Positions 51,920 through 60,452 of a stretch of 64,000 nt of DNA are shown here, piece by piece. How positions within the stretch are numbered: position 1 is the first letter of the stretch; each line of letters begins with the position of its first letter. The notes under the pieces are model-generated. The model saw only the letters and a list, made by a program, of their open reading frames with translations. It was not told the DNA's origin and did no database searches. This DNA comes from Pseudomonas sp. QS1027 (GTDB lineage Bacteria > Pseudomonadota > Gammaproteobacteria > Pseudomonadales > Pseudomonadaceae). The stretch spans positions 28,684 through 92,683 of the forward strand of contig NZ_PHSU01000026.1 in the NCBI RefSeq assembly GCF_002814235.1. The letters are read 5' to 3'. The position numbers were made by a program, and so were the translations under genes.

Positions 51920-52423
51920 ATGACCCAAGTCAAACTGACCACCAACCACGGCGAAATCGTCCTGGAACTGAACGCCGAGAAAGCCCCGATCACCGTGGCC
52001 AACTTCATCGAGTACGTCAACGCCGGCCACTACGAAAACACCGTTTTCCACCGTGTGATCGGCAACTTCATGATCCAGGGCGGCGGTTTCGAGCCAGGCA
52101 TGAAAGAAAAGAAAGACAAGCGCCCGAGCATCCAGAACGAAGCCGACAACGGCCTGCCGAACGAGAAGTACAGCGTCGCCATGGCCCGTACCATGGAGCC
52201 GCATTCGGCCTCCGCGCAGTTCTTCATCAACGTCGCCGACAACAGCTTCCTGAACCACAGCGCCAAGACCGTCCAGGGCTGGGGCTACGCGGTATTCGCC
52301 AAAGTGGTTTCCGGCACTGAAGTAGTCGACAAGATCAAAGGTGTGGCCACCACCATGAAGGCCGGCCACCAGGACGTACCCGCAGAAGACGTGATCATCG
52401 AGAAAGCCGAGATCGTTGAGTGA
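51920..52423 (+). CDS. ppiB: Peptidyl-prolyl cis-trans isomerase B (cyclophilin)
   Basis: A 167-residue cytoplasmic cyclophilin. The active-site arginine and aromatic pocket are in FHRVIGNFMIQGGGFEPGM near residues 45-63 and the segment SAQFFINVADNSFLN near 95-110. It has no signal peptide, so it is the cytoplasmic PpiB rather than periplasmic PpiA. The stop codon overlaps the GTG start of lpxH. Confidence 0.96.
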   Translation: MTQVKLTTNHGEIVLELNAEKAPITVANFIEYVNAGHYENTVFHRVIGNFMIQGGGFEPGMKEKKDKRPSIQNEADNGLPNEKYSVAMARTMEPHSASAQFFINVADNSFLNHSAKTVQGWGYAVFAKVVSGTEVVDKIKGVATTMKAGHQDVPAEDVIIEKAEIVE

Positions 52424-53166
52424 TACTGCTGATTTCAGATTTGCATCTGGAAGAGGAGCGCCCGGACATCACCCGGGCGTTTCTGGATTTCCTCGCCGGA
52501 CGCGCCCGTTCGGCACAAGCGCTGTACATCCTGGGCGATTTTTTCGAAGTCTGGATCGGCGACGATGCCATGCCCCCCTTTCAGCGCTCGATCTGCGCAG
52601 CCTTGCGCGCATTGAGCGACAGTGGCACGCAGGTTTTCCTGATGCACGGCAACCGCGACTTCCTGCTGGGCAAGGCCTTTTGCAAAGCGGCCGGTGCGAC
52701 CCTGCTCAAGGACCCGAGCGTGGTGCGGATGAACGACGAGCCGGTGCTGTTGATGCACGGCGACAGCCTGTGCACACGGGACGAGGCCTATATGCGCCTG
52801 CGTCGGTATCTGCGTAACCCCATCACCTTGTTCATCCTTCGTCACCTGCCGCTGCGCACCCGCCACAAGCTGGCGCGCAAACTGCGCAGCGAGAGCCGGG
52901 CGCAGACGCGGATGAAAGCCAATGACATTGTGGATGTGACGCCGGATGAGGTGGTGCAGGTCATGCAGCAGCATGGCGTGCAGACCCTGATCCACGGCCA
53001 CACCCATCGACCGGCCATTCACAAGTTGCAACTCGGCGCGCAGGCGGCGAAACGGATTGTGCTGGGTGACTGGGATCGTCAAGGCTGGGCCTTGCAGGTG
53101 GACGAGCAGGGTTTCCAGCTGGCGGCGTTTGATTTCAAGCCGCCGCCAGCACTGCCCCAGGCTTGA
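52420..53166 (+). CDS. lpxH: UDP-2,3-diacylglucosamine diphosphatase
   Basis: A 248-residue metallophosphoesterase that forms lipid X in lipid A synthesis at the inner membrane. Metal motifs are ISDLHLEE (residues 5-12), GDFFEVWIGDD (near 40-50), MHGNRDFLLGK (near 76-86), MHGDSLCTRD and HGHTHRPAIH (near 193-202). It starts with GTG overlapping the ppiB stop (GTGA), showing translational coupling. The ppiB-lpxH pair is conserved in Pseudomonas. Confidence 0.96.
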   Translation: MILLISDLHLEEERPDITRAFLDFLAGRARSAQALYILGDFFEVWIGDDAMPPFQRSICAALRALSDSGTQVFLMHGNRDFLLGKAFCKAAGATLLKDPSVVRMNDEPVLLMHGDSLCTRDEAYMRLRRYLRNPITLFILRHLPLRTRHKLARKLRSESRAQTRMKANDIVDVTPDEVVQVMQQHGVQTLIHGHTHRPAIHKLQLGAQAAKRIVLGDWDRQGWALQVDEQGFQLAAFDFKPPPALPQA

Positions 53167-53172
53167 TGCCAA

Positions 53173-53192
53173 CCCCACCCGTACAGGTGGGG
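53173..53192. terminator. Hairpin between lpxH and the efflux operon
   Basis: CCCCACC and GGTGGGG pair around a 6-base loop in the 30-base gap between convergent genes. No T-run is present; likely a weak bidirectional stop. Confidence 0.5.
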
Positions 53193-53196
53193 TCGA

Positions 53197-54726
53197 TCAA
53201 TGTCCGGCCGCCGCCGGCCCGGCCTTCGCCCCGAACGGCGGCTTGGCCAGCCACACCAACAGCATCAAGCCCATGAAGCCCCAACCCAGCAGCGTGAAGT
53301 AATCCACGGTCGAGAGCATGTACGCCTGGCTGGTGAGCACCTGATCCAACTGGGCATAAGCCCGGGTGCTCGCCCCACCGAGATTGCTCAGGGTGTCGCG
53401 CGTCGCCGGATCGAAGGTGGTGATGCTTTCACTCAGATAGGCATGGTGCTGGTCCGCCCGGCGAATCCAGATCCAGGTGGTCAGCGACGCGGCAAAACTG
53501 CCCCCCAGCGTACGCAGGAAGGTCGCCAGCCCGGCGCCGTCGGCGATCTGGCTCGGCGGCAGGTCCGACATCAGGATGCTCAAGGTCGGCATGAAGAACA
53601 GCGCCACACCGATCCCCATGAACAGTTGCACCATGGCGATATGCCCGAAGTCCACCTCGTTGGTGAAACCGGCGCGCATGAAGCAGCTCAGGCCGATTGC
53701 CAGGAACGCCAGGCCGGCAAGCAGGCGCAGGTCGACCTTGTTGGCGTATTTACCGACGAAAGGCGACATCAGTACCGGCAGGATCCCGATCGGCGCCACC
53801 GCGAGGCCAGCCCAGGTCGCGGTATAGCCCATCTGGGTCTGCAGCCACTGCGGCAGGATCAGGTTGATACCGAAGAACCCGGCGTAGCCGAGGATCAGCA
53901 CAATGGTCCCGATGCGGAAGTTGCGGTAGGCGAACAGGCGCAGATTGACCACCGGATGCTTGTCCGTCATCTCCCAGATCACGAACACCGACAGGGCAAT
54001 CGCCGAGATCACCGCACCGATGACGATGAAGTTCGATTCGAACCAGTCCAGGTCATTGCCCTTGTCGAGGATCACCTGCAAGGCACCCACGCCAATGATC
54101 AAGGTCAGCAAACCGACATAGTCCATCGGCTGGCGACTGATCTCCACCGGGCGGGCCTTGAGTTGCTGGCGGACCACCATGGCGGCGAATACGCCGATGG
54201 GCACGTTGATAAAGAAGATCCACGGCCAGCTGTAGCTGTCGGTAATCCAACCGCCGAGAATCGGCCCGGCAATCGGCGCGACCACCGTGACCATCGCCAA
54301 TAGCGCCAGGGCCATGCCGCGCTTGGCCGGTGGATAGACCGCAATCAGCAGCGTCTGGGTCATCGGGTACAGCGGCCCGGCGACCAGCCCTTGCAGCACG
54401 CGAAAGCCCACCAGTTCAGGCATCGAGGTGGAAATACCGCAGAGGAACGACGCCATGACAAAAAGAATCGTTGCCCAGATAAACAGCTTCACCTCGCCAA
54501 AGCGCCGGCTCAGCCAGCCGGTCAGCGGCAAGGCGATGGCGTTGCTCACGGCAAAGGAGGTGATGACCCAGGTGCCCTGCTCCGAACTCACCCCCAGGTT
54601 GCCGGAGATGGTCGGCAAGGCCACGTTGGCGATGGTGGTATCGAGCACCTGCATGAAGGTCGCCAGCGACAGGCCGATGGTACTGAGCAACAGGCTTGGC
54701 GGAGTAAAAGATGCGTTCGAGCTCAT
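53197..54726 (-). CDS. emrB: DHA2-family multidrug efflux pump (EmrB-like)
   Basis: A 509-residue 14-helix major facilitator. The first helix contains LSLATFMQVLDTTIANVALP, motif D1 of the DHA2 family; motif A is LTGWLSRRFGEVKLF near 70; motif C is PIAGPILGGWITDSYSW near 150-166. It drives proton-coupled export and works with the membrane-fusion protein and outer-membrane factor encoded upstream. It is the last gene of the operon, 60 bases after the emrA-like gene. Substrates are unknown; relatives export uncouplers and antibiotics. Confidence 0.92.
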   Translation of the reverse strand: MSSNASFTPPSLLLSTIGLSLATFMQVLDTTIANVALPTISGNLGVSSEQGTWVITSFAVSNAIALPLTGWLSRRFGEVKLFIWATILFVMASFLCGISTSMPELVGFRVLQGLVAGPLYPMTQTLLIAVYPPAKRGMALALLAMVTVVAPIAGPILGGWITDSYSWPWIFFINVPIGVFAAMVVRQQLKARPVEISRQPMDYVGLLTLIIGVGALQVILDKGNDLDWFESNFIVIGAVISAIALSVFVIWEMTDKHPVVNLRLFAYRNFRIGTIVLILGYAGFFGINLILPQWLQTQMGYTATWAGLAVAPIGILPVLMSPFVGKYANKVDLRLLAGLAFLAIGLSCFMRAGFTNEVDFGHIAMVQLFMGIGVALFFMPTLSILMSDLPPSQIADGAGLATFLRTLGGSFAASLTTWIWIRRADQHHAYLSESITTFDPATRDTLSNLGGASTRAYAQLDQVLTSQAYMLSTVDYFTLLGWGFMGLMLLVWLAKPPFGAKAGPAAAGH

Positions 54727-54786
54727 CGCGAATCCTTGGAAACGAGGCAGGTGCCGCGACGCTCGGGTCGCGGCTGGATTGGCGAC

Positions 54787-55983
54787 TCAGCGTTGCGCGG
54801 TTTTCGTCGCGGTGGCGCTGTTTTCATGGATCAGGCGGGTAATCTCGGCATCGGCATCGGCCAGTTGCTGCCCGTACACATCAGTGCTGAACGAGGCTTT
54901 CTGCGGCGGCTGCTGGGCCAGTACCGGACCGCTCTGGTCATGCAGGTTGACCTCGACCTGGGTCGACAGGCCGACCCGCAACGGGTGCTTGGCCAGCTCT
55001 TCGGCGTTGATGTGAATGCGCACCGGCACCCGCTGGACGATCTTGATCCAGTTGCCGGTGGCGTTCTGCGCCGGCAGCAGGGCAAAGGCGCTGCCGGTAC
55101 CGGCGCCGAGGCTGTCGATGGTGCCGCTGAATTTCACCGAGCTGCCATACAGGTCGGCTTCGATATCCACGGGCTGGCCGATGCGCATGTCACGCAGCTG
55201 GGTTTCCTTGAAGTTGGCGTCGATCCACAGTTGATCCAGGGGAATCACCGCCATCAGCGCGGTACCCGGCTGAACCCGCTGGCCCAATTGCACGGTACGC
55301 TTGGCAACGTAACCGGTGACCGGGGCAATTAGGGTGGTCCGCGCATTGGCCAGATAAGCCTGGCGCAGTTGCGCGGCCGCGGCTTTGACATCCGGGTGAT
55401 TGGACACCACGGTGTCATCCACCAGAGCGTTGCTGCTGTTGAGTTGATGCTGGACGTTGTTCAGTGCGCTCTGGGCGGAGGTCAGGTCGTCACGGGCGTG
55501 GGACAGCTCTTCCTGGGAAATCGCGCCACCGGCCGCCAGATTCTTGCGTCGGGTAAAGTTTTCCTGGGCCTTCTGCACCGCCGCCTTCTGTTCGGCGACC
55601 TGGGCACGCATGCCATCGACATTGCTGTACAGGCCACGGACCTGGCGCACGGCCTTGGCCAGGTTGGCCTCGGCGCTTTGCAGGCCGATCTTGGCGTCGC
55701 TCGGATCGAAGTTCACCAGCACCTGGCCGGCGTGTACCAGGTCGCCGTCGTCGGCGCCGATGCTGACCACGGTGCCGGTCGCCAGCGGAGTGACTTCCAC
55801 CACGTTGCCGTTGACGTAGGCGTCGTCGGTGCTTTCATTCCAGCGCCCGTAGACTTCATGCCAGCCCCAGACACCGAGGCCGCCGAGGATCACCAGCAGG
55901 GTGAGACCGGTCAGCATGACCTTGCGCTTGCGGGAATTGCCAGCGTCCTGGGTTGTTTCAGTCGTGTTCGTTTCAGTGGCCAT
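54787..55983 (-). CDS. emrA: HlyD-family membrane-fusion protein (EmrA-like)
   Basis: A 398-residue periplasmic adaptor. A membrane helix at about residues 23-41 anchors it; a biotinyl-lipoyl half (TPLATGTVVSIGADDGDLV) follows, then a long coiled-coil hairpin (about 95-200) and the second half-motif (TLIAPVTGYVAKRTVQLGQRV) near 220. It bridges the EmrB-type pump and the outer-membrane channel. It lies 15 bases after the OMF gene and 60 before emrB. Confidence 0.93.
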   Translation of the reverse strand: MATETNTTETTQDAGNSRKRKVMLTGLTLLVILGGLGVWGWHEVYGRWNESTDDAYVNGNVVEVTPLATGTVVSIGADDGDLVHAGQVLVNFDPSDAKIGLQSAEANLAKAVRQVRGLYSNVDGMRAQVAEQKAAVQKAQENFTRRKNLAAGGAISQEELSHARDDLTSAQSALNNVQHQLNSSNALVDDTVVSNHPDVKAAAAQLRQAYLANARTTLIAPVTGYVAKRTVQLGQRVQPGTALMAVIPLDQLWIDANFKETQLRDMRIGQPVDIEADLYGSSVKFSGTIDSLGAGTGSAFALLPAQNATGNWIKIVQRVPVRIHINAEELAKHPLRVGLSTQVEVNLHDQSGPVLAQQPPQKASFSTDVYGQQLADADAEITRLIHENSATATKTAQR

Positions 55984-55998
55984 GGCAGGTACCTTGAA

Positions 55999-57468
55999 TT
56001 AATAAGTCTGAGCCGAGGGGCGGGTGGCGTTCGTGGCGACGTTGTCAGCCTGGAAGCCGCCGCCCAGGGCCTGCATCAGCTGGATGGAGAAATCGATCTG
56101 CTGGGCATTCAGGTCCGCCAGCTGACGCTGGGCCTGCAACAGGGTCTGCTCGATGGTGAGCACGTCCAGGTAGTTGCCGATACCGGCGCCGTAGCGCTGC
56201 AACACCGTGTTATAGGAGTCCTGGGCGATATCCGCCGCATGCTGCTGGGCCACGATCTGCTGGCCGAGGGCGCGCAGTTGCTGGAGGGTGTCGCTGACAT
56301 CGCCCAGGGCCTGGACCAGACTCTTGTTGTACTGCGCCACCGCCAGGTCGTAGTCGGCGTCCTTGGCATCGAGGCCGGCGCGCAGGCGACCGCCATCGAA
56401 GATCGGCAGCGAGACGGTCGGCGCAATGCTGAAGAAGCGACTGGGGGAACCGAACATCGCGTCGCCCAGCAAGGATTCGCCACCGGCGGCGGCACTCAGG
56501 TTGAGGTTGGGGTAGAAACGCGTCTTGCCGGCGGCAATATCCTTGCTCGCGGCCTCGACACGCCAGCGCGCGGCCACCAGGTCCGGACGCCGTCCCAGCA
56601 GTTCCGCCGGCAGCACCGAAGGCAAAGCCACGGCGCTCGGCTGGAGAATCTTCGGCCGGGCGATCTCATTACCGCGATCCGGGCCCTTGCCCAGCAGCAC
56701 GGCCAGGGCAACCTTGGCGCTTTGCAGCTTTTTCCCGGCGTCGATCACCTGCTCTTCAGCCGTAGCGGCCAGGCTTTCGGTCTGCTGGTACTGGTAGTGG
56801 CTGTCGATGCCGGAGCTCAGCCGGCGCTTGCCCAGGTCCAGCAGCTTGTGGGTACGCTGCAGGTCATCGTTGGCCAGGTCATAGACGATATGCGCCTGCC
56901 CCAGGTTGCTGTAGGCCCGTGCCACGTCGGCGGCGAGGGTCAATTGCGCGGCCTGGCGGTCGACTTCGGCGGCACGCGCCTGGCCCAGCGCAGCTTCCCA
57001 GGCATCACGCTGGCCGCCCCAGAGGTCGAAGCTGTAGTTGAAGGTGACACCCACCTTGCGCACGGTCTCGTAGAGGCCGCCGCGGCCGGTGGGGTCCTGG
57101 TCCCGCGGCAGGCGTGCACGGGTGATACCGCCACTGGCATCGAGGGTCGGCGTCCGCGCCGCATCGGCGGCATCGGCGGCTGCGCTGGCCTGGTGCGCCC
57201 GCGCGCTGGCGACCTGCATATCGGGGCTGTCGTGCAAGGCTTCGCGGATCAGGTCATCGAGTTGCGGATCGCCAAGGCTTTTCCACCAGTCGCTTTTCGG
57301 CCAGGCCGCCGGCGACAGGGTCACGCCCTTGAGGGATTGTGCGGCCTTGAGGTTTTTCGCCTCGAGGCTCACGCCTTCGGTGTTCAGGCCGCTGTAGCTG
57401 GCGCAACCGGCCAGGACCATCGACAGGAACACCAGGCTGAAGCCGGTACGCAGGGTTTTACTGCTCAT
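55999..57468 (-). CDS. Outer-membrane efflux lipoprotein (OprM/NodT family)
   Basis: A 489-residue TolC-like outer-membrane factor. A lipobox (VLAGC, cysteine near 22) marks a lipoprotein. Two OEP repeats lie around 55-245 and 275-465; WKSLGDPQLDDLIREAL and LGRRPDLVAARWRVEAAS are typical family blocks. It completes a tripartite pump with the two following genes. ATG 57468 is chosen; a GTG at 57477 would add three residues. The start overlaps the end of the MarR gene by 11 bases, so all four genes form one operon. Confidence 0.92.
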   Translation of the reverse strand: MSSKTLRTGFSLVFLSMVLAGCASYSGLNTEGVSLEAKNLKAAQSLKGVTLSPAAWPKSDWWKSLGDPQLDDLIREALHDSPDMQVASARAHQASAAADAADAARTPTLDASGGITRARLPRDQDPTGRGGLYETVRKVGVTFNYSFDLWGGQRDAWEAALGQARAAEVDRQAAQLTLAADVARAYSNLGQAHIVYDLANDDLQRTHKLLDLGKRRLSSGIDSHYQYQQTESLAATAEEQVIDAGKKLQSAKVALAVLLGKGPDRGNEIARPKILQPSAVALPSVLPAELLGRRPDLVAARWRVEAASKDIAAGKTRFYPNLNLSAAAGGESLLGDAMFGSPSRFFSIAPTVSLPIFDGGRLRAGLDAKDADYDLAVAQYNKSLVQALGDVSDTLQQLRALGQQIVAQQHAADIAQDSYNTVLQRYGAGIGNYLDVLTIEQTLLQAQRQLADLNAQQIDFSIQLMQALGGGFQADNVATNATRPSAQTY

Positions 57469-57940
57469 TCTTTTCACCCACCCGCAGCACGGTGATCGAG
57501 TCCCCGGCCGCCAGCAAAATTTTCTTCAGAATCTCTTCCAGGGTCCGCAGCTCTTGCTGGGTGACCGCCCCCGCCAGCTCGTTCATCGCATCGGCGCCGA
57601 TTTCCGGCAAACGGTCGGCAAGGATCTGCCCCTGCGCCGTGAGCACCAGTTGCACCTGGCGCCGATCACCTTCCGAGCGTCGACGGGCGAGCAGATCTTT
57701 CTGCTCCAGGCGATCGAGCATGCGGGTCATCGAACCGCTGTCCAGGGACAGATGGCGGCACAGCTCGGCCGGGGTATCGACACCATACTGAGCCATGATG
57801 ATCAGCACCTTGAACTGCGCCGCGGTGATGCCGTACGGCACCATATGGGTATCGATGATCCGGTCCTTGAGCAACGCGGCACGACCCAGGAGCAGGCCGA
57901 GATGGCAGTTGTGAAAGTCGTCCGGGGTGAAATGCTTCAT
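57458..57940 (-). CDS. MarR-family repressor of the efflux operon
   Basis: A 160-residue winged-helix regulator of the EmrR/MarR kind. The recognition region is ELCRHLSLDSGSMTRMLDRL near 60-80 and the wing GDRRQVQLVLTAQG near 95-110. Being first in the operon, it most likely represses itself and the pump and is released by pump substrates. Two copies of CTGCTTAGGCAG, starting 30 bases apart, lie within 60 bases upstream and are the probable operators. Confidence 0.9.
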   Translation of the reverse strand: MKHFTPDDFHNCHLGLLLGRAALLKDRIIDTHMVPYGITAAQFKVLIIMAQYGVDTPAELCRHLSLDSGSMTRMLDRLEQKDLLARRRSEGDRRQVQLVLTAQGQILADRLPEIGADAMNELAGAVTQQELRTLEEILKKILLAAGDSITVLRVGEKNEQ

Positions 57941-57954
57941 GGGGCCACCAAAAG

Positions 57955-57996
57955 CTGCTTAGGCAGAGAGTTGGTGAGATATTACTGCTTAGGCAG
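57955..57996. promoter_or_regulatory. Two MarR-type operator repeats
   Basis: CTGCTTAGGCAG occurs exactly at 57955-57966 and 57985-57996, each a near-palindrome with CTGC/GCAG arms. Their starts are 30 bases apart, about three helical turns, so both face the same side of the DNA. They lie upstream of the MarR gene, where its own promoter must be. Confidence 0.7.
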
Positions 57997-58142
57997 CTAA
58001 TATCAAAGCATTAGTTAGCAGGCTTTTTATTTACCCGATAAAAGGCCGAGGAATGAATAGATAACTCTAGACACACCTTTGAATTCGATGTCTGATAACG
58101 ATACAGCTAGGCTTCCCTGACATACCTGACAAGGAGTCACAG

Positions 58143-58325
58143 GTGAAAAGCAGGGATTTGATCGCCGAACTGGAAGCCGCTGGCTGGATGCTGCAACGAA
58201 TAAGGGGCAGTCATCATGTTTTTGTCCACCCCAGCAGCCCCCACTCGATCCCCGTGCCGCATCCAAAGAAGGATCTGCCGCTCGGGACCATCAGAAGCAT
58301 CAGAAAACGGGCGGGCTTGTTATGA
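58143..58325 (+). CDS. hicA: HicA mRNA interferase toxin
   Basis: A 60-residue type II toxin with the double-stranded-RNA-binding-like HicA fold: start MKSRDLIAELEAAGWML, the catalytic histidine in RIRGSHHVFVHP near residue 24, and the ending PLGTIRSIRKRAGLL. It cleaves mRNA when free. The GTG start has AAGGAG six bases upstream. It lies toxin-first ahead of hicB, as usual for HicAB. Confidence 0.93.
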   Translation: MKSRDLIAELEAAGWMLQRIRGSHHVFVHPSSPHSIPVPHPKKDLPLGTIRSIRKRAGLL

Positions 58326-58348
58326 CCCCGTTCAGTCAGGAGACCATC

Positions 58349-58753
58349 ATGCAATATCCCATCGCTATCGAATGGGGTGATGAACACACCGCCATCGGCA
58401 TCCAGATTCCGGATATTCCGGGGGCCGTGACCGCCGGCGACACCTTCGAGGAAGCGTATAACGCCGCCCTGGAAATCGCCCATATCATGCTCGAGGAGAT
58501 CGTTTCGAACGGCCAGCACGTGCCGACACCATCGCCCTCCTTCACCCATCGGAAGAATCCCGAGTTCGCGGACATGGGCTGGGGCATGCTGGAAATCGAT
58601 ATCTCGCCCTATCTGGGCAAGACCGAGAAGGTCAACGTGACCCTTCCCGGCTTTGTGATCCAGCGCATCGACCGCTACGTACGCGACCACCGGATCAAGA
58701 GTCGCTCATCGTTCCTCGCGGACGCCGCGCTGGAAAAGCTGGTGCGTACTTAA
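58349..58753 (+). CDS. hicB: HicB antitoxin
   Basis: A 134-residue antitoxin. The N-terminal partial RNase-H-like HicB domain starts MQYPIAIEWGDEHTAIGIQI, PDIPGAVTAGDT and neutralises HicA; the C-terminal ribbon-helix-helix part (VNVTLPGFVIQRIDRYVRDH, then SRSSFLADAALEKL) binds DNA for autoregulation. ATG 58349 has AGGAG at good distance; an in-frame ATG at 58322 overlapping the hicA stop (ATGA) is possible and would add nine residues. The last four bases overlap the end of miaE. Confidence 0.92.
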   Translation: MQYPIAIEWGDEHTAIGIQIPDIPGAVTAGDTFEEAYNAALEIAHIMLEEIVSNGQHVPTPSPSFTHRKNPEFADMGWGMLEIDISPYLGKTEKVNVTLPGFVIQRIDRYVRDHRIKSRSSFLADAALEKLVRT

Positions 58754-59364
58754 ACGCCAGCAGCGGCCGGGACACCGCTGTGGAAGCGGAACTCGCTGTC
58801 GGGCGACTCGATCAGTTCCTGCTCGACCGCGCGCACCCGCTCGATGACCCGGCCGATGTCCTCGGCGTCGCCGTATTGGTAGGCAAGCTTCAGGTAACCC
58901 TGGAAATGCCGGGCCTCGCTCTTGAGCAGGCCGAAGTAGAACTTGCCCAACTCTTCGTCCAGGTGCGGCACCAAGGCTTCGAAGCGCTCGCAACTGCGCG
59001 CTTCGATAAAGGCGCCGACCACCAGGGTGTCCACCAGCTTGACCGGTTCGTGGCTACGGACCGCCTTGCGCAGCCCTGAGGCATAACGACCGGCGGACAA
59101 CTGCCGCAACTCGATCTTGCGCCGCTTCATCAGCCGCATGACCTGTTCGTGGTGCACCAGCTCTTCCCGGGCCAGGCGCGACATCAGGTTGATCAGATCG
59201 ACATGGGAATGGTACTTGGCAATCAGGCTCAAGGCGGTACTGGCCGCCTTGAACTCGCAGTTCTTGTGATCGATCAGCAGCGTTTCCTGATCCGCCAGTG
59301 CCGCCTGCACCCAGCCTTGCGGGGTCGGGCAACCGAGGAATTCGTGGATTTCCGGCAGATTCAC
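58750..59364 (-). CDS. miaE: tRNA-(ms2io6A)-hydroxylase
   Basis: A 204-residue ferritin-like di-iron enzyme that hydroxylates the isopentenyl group of ms2i6A37 in tRNA. Iron ligands are in REELVHHEQV near 75-85, FIEARSCERF near 130 and SEARHFQGY near 155-165. It begins NLPEIHEFLGCPTP; a GTG at 59364 is chosen because GGGAG lies six bases upstream and the family starts here. It ends against the HicB gene with a 4-base overlap. Confidence 0.92.
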   Translation of the reverse strand: MNLPEIHEFLGCPTPQGWVQAALADQETLLIDHKNCEFKAASTALSLIAKYHSHVDLINLMSRLAREELVHHEQVMRLMKRRKIELRQLSAGRYASGLRKAVRSHEPVKLVDTLVVGAFIEARSCERFEALVPHLDEELGKFYFGLLKSEARHFQGYLKLAYQYGDAEDIGRVIERVRAVEQELIESPDSEFRFHSGVPAAAGV

Positions 59365-59504
59365 AGGAAAGCTCCCGTCACAGGAGAGGCTTGGCAAGGG
59401 CGCAACGCGGGAGTAGTCGACATGGGGCTCACAGAAACCGGGGGATCAGGCGGAACAAGGTCGCCGATTATACGGGGGCCGGGGCAGATCGCCAGCCGCC
59501 CTGC

Positions 59505-59547
59505 TTGATATGCATCAAGATCGCAGTCGGTGGACTGCAACTATAGT
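59505..59547 (+). promoter_or_regulatory. Anr/FNR-dependent promoter of the universal stress gene
   Basis: A perfect Anr/FNR box TTGAT-ATGC-ATCAA occupies 59505-59518, with a -10-like TATAGT at 59542-59547. If transcription starts near 59553, the box is centred at about -41.5, the class II activator position. This predicts induction at low oxygen. Confidence 0.85.
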
Positions 59548-59588
59548 TGTATCAAGTCGCCTTCAGCCCTCCCCGGAGCACCCCGACC

Positions 59589-60452
59589 ATGCAAGCCATC
59601 CGCAGCATCCTGGTGATACTCGACCCCGACCACGCCCACAGCCTGGCCCTCAACCGCGCCAAGCTGATCGCCGGCGTCACGGATGCGCACTTGCACCTGC
59701 TGATGTGTGATCCCAAGCACGACCACAGCGCCCTGCTCAGCCTGCTCAAGAGCCAGTTGCATGACGACGGCTACAGCGCCACGGCCGAACAGGCCTGGGA
59801 CAAGACCATGCACGAGACCATCATCGGCGTGCAACAGGCCGAAGGCTGCGGCCTGGTGATCAAGCAGCACCGCCCCGACAGCCCGCTGAAGAAAGCCCTG
59901 CTGACCCCTTCCGACTGGAAACTGCTGCGCTACTGCCCATCCGCGGTACTGATGGTCAAGACCGAGACGCCCTGGTCAGGCGGGGTCATTCTCGCGGCGG
60001 TGGACGTGGGCAATGCCGATGACGAACACCGGCACCTGCACGCCAGTATCATTGATCACGGCTATGACATCGCCAGCCTGGCCAAGGGCAGCTTGCACGT
60101 GGTCAGTGCCCACCCCTCACCCATGCTGTCGGCCGCCGACCCGGTGTACCAGCTCCGGGAAAGCATCGAAGGCCGTTATCGCGACCAGTGCCGGGACTTC
60201 CAGGCGCAATTCGATGTGGATGACGAGCACCTGCATATCAAGGAAGGACCCGCCGACGTGCTGATTCCCTATATGGCCCATACGCTCGGGGCGGCGGTGA
60301 CGGTGATAGGCACCGTGGCACGCACCGGGATTTCAGGGGCGCTGATCGGCAATACCGCGGAAGTGGTGCTCGATGCACTGGAAAGCGATGTCCTGGTGCT
60401 CAAGCCCCAGGACATCATCGATCATCTGGTGGAGACGGCGCCACGGCCCTGA
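59589..60452 (+). CDS. Universal stress protein, two Usp domains
   Basis: A 287-residue protein with tandem Usp domains, about 1-135 and 140-287. The second keeps the ATP-binding end GTVARTGISGALIGNTAE near residues 240-257. Relatives in Pseudomonas (PA1789-type, recalled) are induced by Anr under anaerobic energy stress, in line with the perfect Anr box upstream. ATG 59589 opens MQAIRSILVILD. Its stop codon directly abuts the stop of the convergent DUF1289 gene. Confidence 0.92.
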   Translation: MQAIRSILVILDPDHAHSLALNRAKLIAGVTDAHLHLLMCDPKHDHSALLSLLKSQLHDDGYSATAEQAWDKTMHETIIGVQQAEGCGLVIKQHRPDSPLKKALLTPSDWKLLRYCPSAVLMVKTETPWSGGVILAAVDVGNADDEHRHLHASIIDHGYDIASLAKGSLHVVSAHPSPMLSAADPVYQLRESIEGRYRDQCRDFQAQFDVDDEHLHIKEGPADVLIPYMAHTLGAAVTVIGTVARTGISGALIGNTAEVVLDALESDVLVLKPQDIIDHLVETAPRP

